DNA of 5,326 nt, taken from contig CAAGEF010000192.1 of the NCBI GenBank assembly GCA_900768805.1, positions 1 to 5,326 on the forward strand, in the 5' to 3' direction. Below are positions 4,990 to 5,326 of this stretch, piece by piece (within the stretch, counting starts at the first letter, position 1; each line of letters begins with the position of its first letter). The notes below the pieces were generated by a model. That model made no database searches. It was given only the letters and a program-made list of their open reading frames with translations, and was not told where the DNA came from. The position numbers and the translations under genes are program-made. The DNA is from Clostridia bacterium. Lineage in GTDB: Bacteria > Bacillota > Clostridia > TANB77 > CAG-508.

Positions 4990-5049
4990 AGAGAAAATAA
5001 AAATGCAAGTAGAATACATATATTTGGCTAAAAAGGATTCTACTTGCAT
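4990..5049 (-). terminator. Terminator-like hairpin with anti-Shine-Dalgarno loop at the right IS1182 end
   Basis: ATGCAAGTAGAAT (5003-5015) and ATTCTACTTGCAT (5037-5049) form a perfect 13-bp stem with a 21-base loop. Minus-strand transcription through it continues into a T-rich tract, TTTTTATTTTCTC, so it resembles an intrinsic terminator protecting the IS from read-through of the PTS gene. The loop plus one stem base carries TCCTTTTTAGCCA (minus strand, 5037-5025), the perfect complement of the transposase ribosome binding site. Confidence 0.65.
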
Positions 5050-5053
5050 ATAT

Positions 5054-5062
5054 ATAATACCA
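5054..5062 (-). promoter_or_regulatory. Possible outer promoter (extended -10) before the anti-Shine-Dalgarno hairpin
   Basis: The minus strand reads TGGTATTAT, one base from the TGGTATAAT of the inner promoter. A start near 5047 would produce a short RNA of about 60 nt consisting mainly of the 13-bp hairpin and its U-rich tail. No -35 box at the right distance is convincing, so this call is tentative. Confidence 0.3.
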
Positions 5063-5096
5063 TATCATGATAAATAGTACATATTAAGTGTATCTA

Positions 5097-5107
5097 TTTG
5101 TCAACAG
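5097..5107 (-). repeat. IS1182-type terminal inverted repeat, right
   Basis: TTTGTCAACAG mirrors 33-43 exactly. On the minus strand it contains TTGACA pointing toward the transposase gene, although no well-spaced -10 follows it. It lies 4 bp from the base of the hairpin that follows the PTS gene. Confidence 0.8.
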
Positions 5108-5111
5108 GCTG

Positions 5112-5134
5112 AACGAAGCATATTGCTTCGTTTT
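5112..5134. terminator. Hairpin after the PTS gene, U-tract missing on the gene's side
   Basis: AACGAAGCA (5112-5120) and TGCTTCGTT (5124-5132) form a 9-bp stem with a three-base loop, 8 bp past the PTS stop codon. On the minus strand it is preceded by an A-run but followed by CAGCCTGTTG, the IS1182 end, not by T residues. On the plus strand it is followed by TT. The IS may have landed at the base of a bidirectional terminator and reduced its strength for the PTS transcript. Confidence 0.55.
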
Positions 5135-5142
5135 GTCATAAA

Positions 5143-5326
5143 CTATTCGTCTTCTTCGTCAAATACTTCGAATTTATAGTCATTCATGCAAACAACTGCT
5201 TCTTTACCAACATTAGCTAGTTCTTTGATTTGTTCAGGTGTTTCATCACCCATGAAGCAAGTTGCCTGTAATAACATACCTAAATTCATACCAGCAAATA
5301 CATAGAAGTTAGGTCTTGATAAATAT
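5143..5326 (-). CDS. PTS sugar transporter subunit IIA, mannose/fructose/sorbose family (C-terminal part)
   Basis: The frame enters from the right edge and ends at TAG (5143-5145), giving the last 60 residues. NFYVFAGMNLGMLLQA corresponds to the conserved AGxNLPMLL segment of mannose-class EIIA domains, followed by the amphipathic C-terminal helix (TPEQIKELANVGKEAV) and an acidic tail, DEEDE. In this family the EIIA domain takes phosphate from HPr on an N-terminal histidine and passes it to EIIB during sugar uptake at the membrane. The catalytic histidine lies outside the window. The 5' end and any EIIB/C/D partners are unseen. The IS1182 element sits immediately downstream in the same orientation, so read-through from this gene would enter the transposase. 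It may be a stand-alone EIIA subunit because the protein ends soon after the domain. Confidence 0.75.
   Translation of the reverse strand, partial: YLSRPNFYVFAGMNLGMLLQATCFMGDETPEQIKELANVGKEAVVCMNDYKFEVFDEEDE

Larger units (their letters stand above)
33..5107 (-). mobile_element. IS1182-family insertion sequence, interrupted by a second transposon
   Basis: Inverted ends CTGTTGACAAA (33-43) and its complement (5097-5107) bracket a single transposase gene of the IS1182 type. Subtracting the inserted 3,329-bp element and one 6-bp target copy leaves about 1.74 kb, a normal size for this family (known range roughly 1.3-1.9 kb). The match of the two ends can be stretched to 17 bp with one mismatch (27-43 and 5097-5113), so the outer limits are uncertain by about 6 bp. 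No direct target duplication is visible outside the ends. The element lies directly downstream of a PTS gene, in the same orientation. It cannot encode an active transposase in its present state because the gene is split. Confidence 0.85.

Overview
The window is an AT-rich stretch from a low-GC Firmicute. A gut Erysipelotrichia- or Clostridia-like host is my guess from composition, strong AGGAGG ribosome binding sites and a mannose-type PTS gene; no taxonomic marker is present. Every real gene lies on the minus strand. Bases 1-20 match the end of the Illumina TruSeq read-1 adapter, so biological sequence starts at about base 21 and the contig end is a library artefact.

Layout from right to left (direction of transcription): the 3' end of a mannose-family PTS EIIA gene (5143 to the window edge) and a hairpin just past its stop; then an IS1182-family insertion sequence of about 1.74 kb whose ends (TGTTGACAAA-type inverted repeats) lie near 33-43 and 5097-5107. 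Its transposase is cut in two. The N-terminal 365 codons (both Asp catalytic residues) lie at 3798-4892 and the C-terminal 112 codons (the catalytic Glu) at 124-462.

The interruption is a second, complete transposon at 468-3796 (3,329 bp). It begins TGTTA, ends TAACA and is flanked by a perfect 6-bp target duplication, CTGTAC (462-467 and 3797-3802). Removing the element and one duplication copy rejoins the IS1182 transposase exactly in frame as an uninterrupted 477-residue protein, so both boundaries are known to the base and the insertion looks recent.

The inner transposon is a compact Mu/Tn7/Tn5053-like element with no visible cargo. Its genes, in transcription order, are a zinc-ribbon plus helix-turn-helix protein (DUF6431-like), a DD(35)E rve transposase with a Mu-type C-terminal domain, an ExeA/TnsC-like AAA+ ATPase, and a 53-residue acidic protein of unknown function with a perfect Shine-Dalgarno. 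A rho-independent terminator closes the set. Each end carries several copies of an AACCGCA-type motif that probably bind the transposase. No TniQ, resolvase or Cas gene is present.

The IS1182 5' region shows what may be an RNA control. A strong hairpin upstream of its transposase promoter carries, mostly in its loop, 13 nt perfectly complementary to the transposase ribosome binding site. The hairpin is followed by a U-rich tract, so either read-through RNA or a short RNA from this site could silence the transposase.
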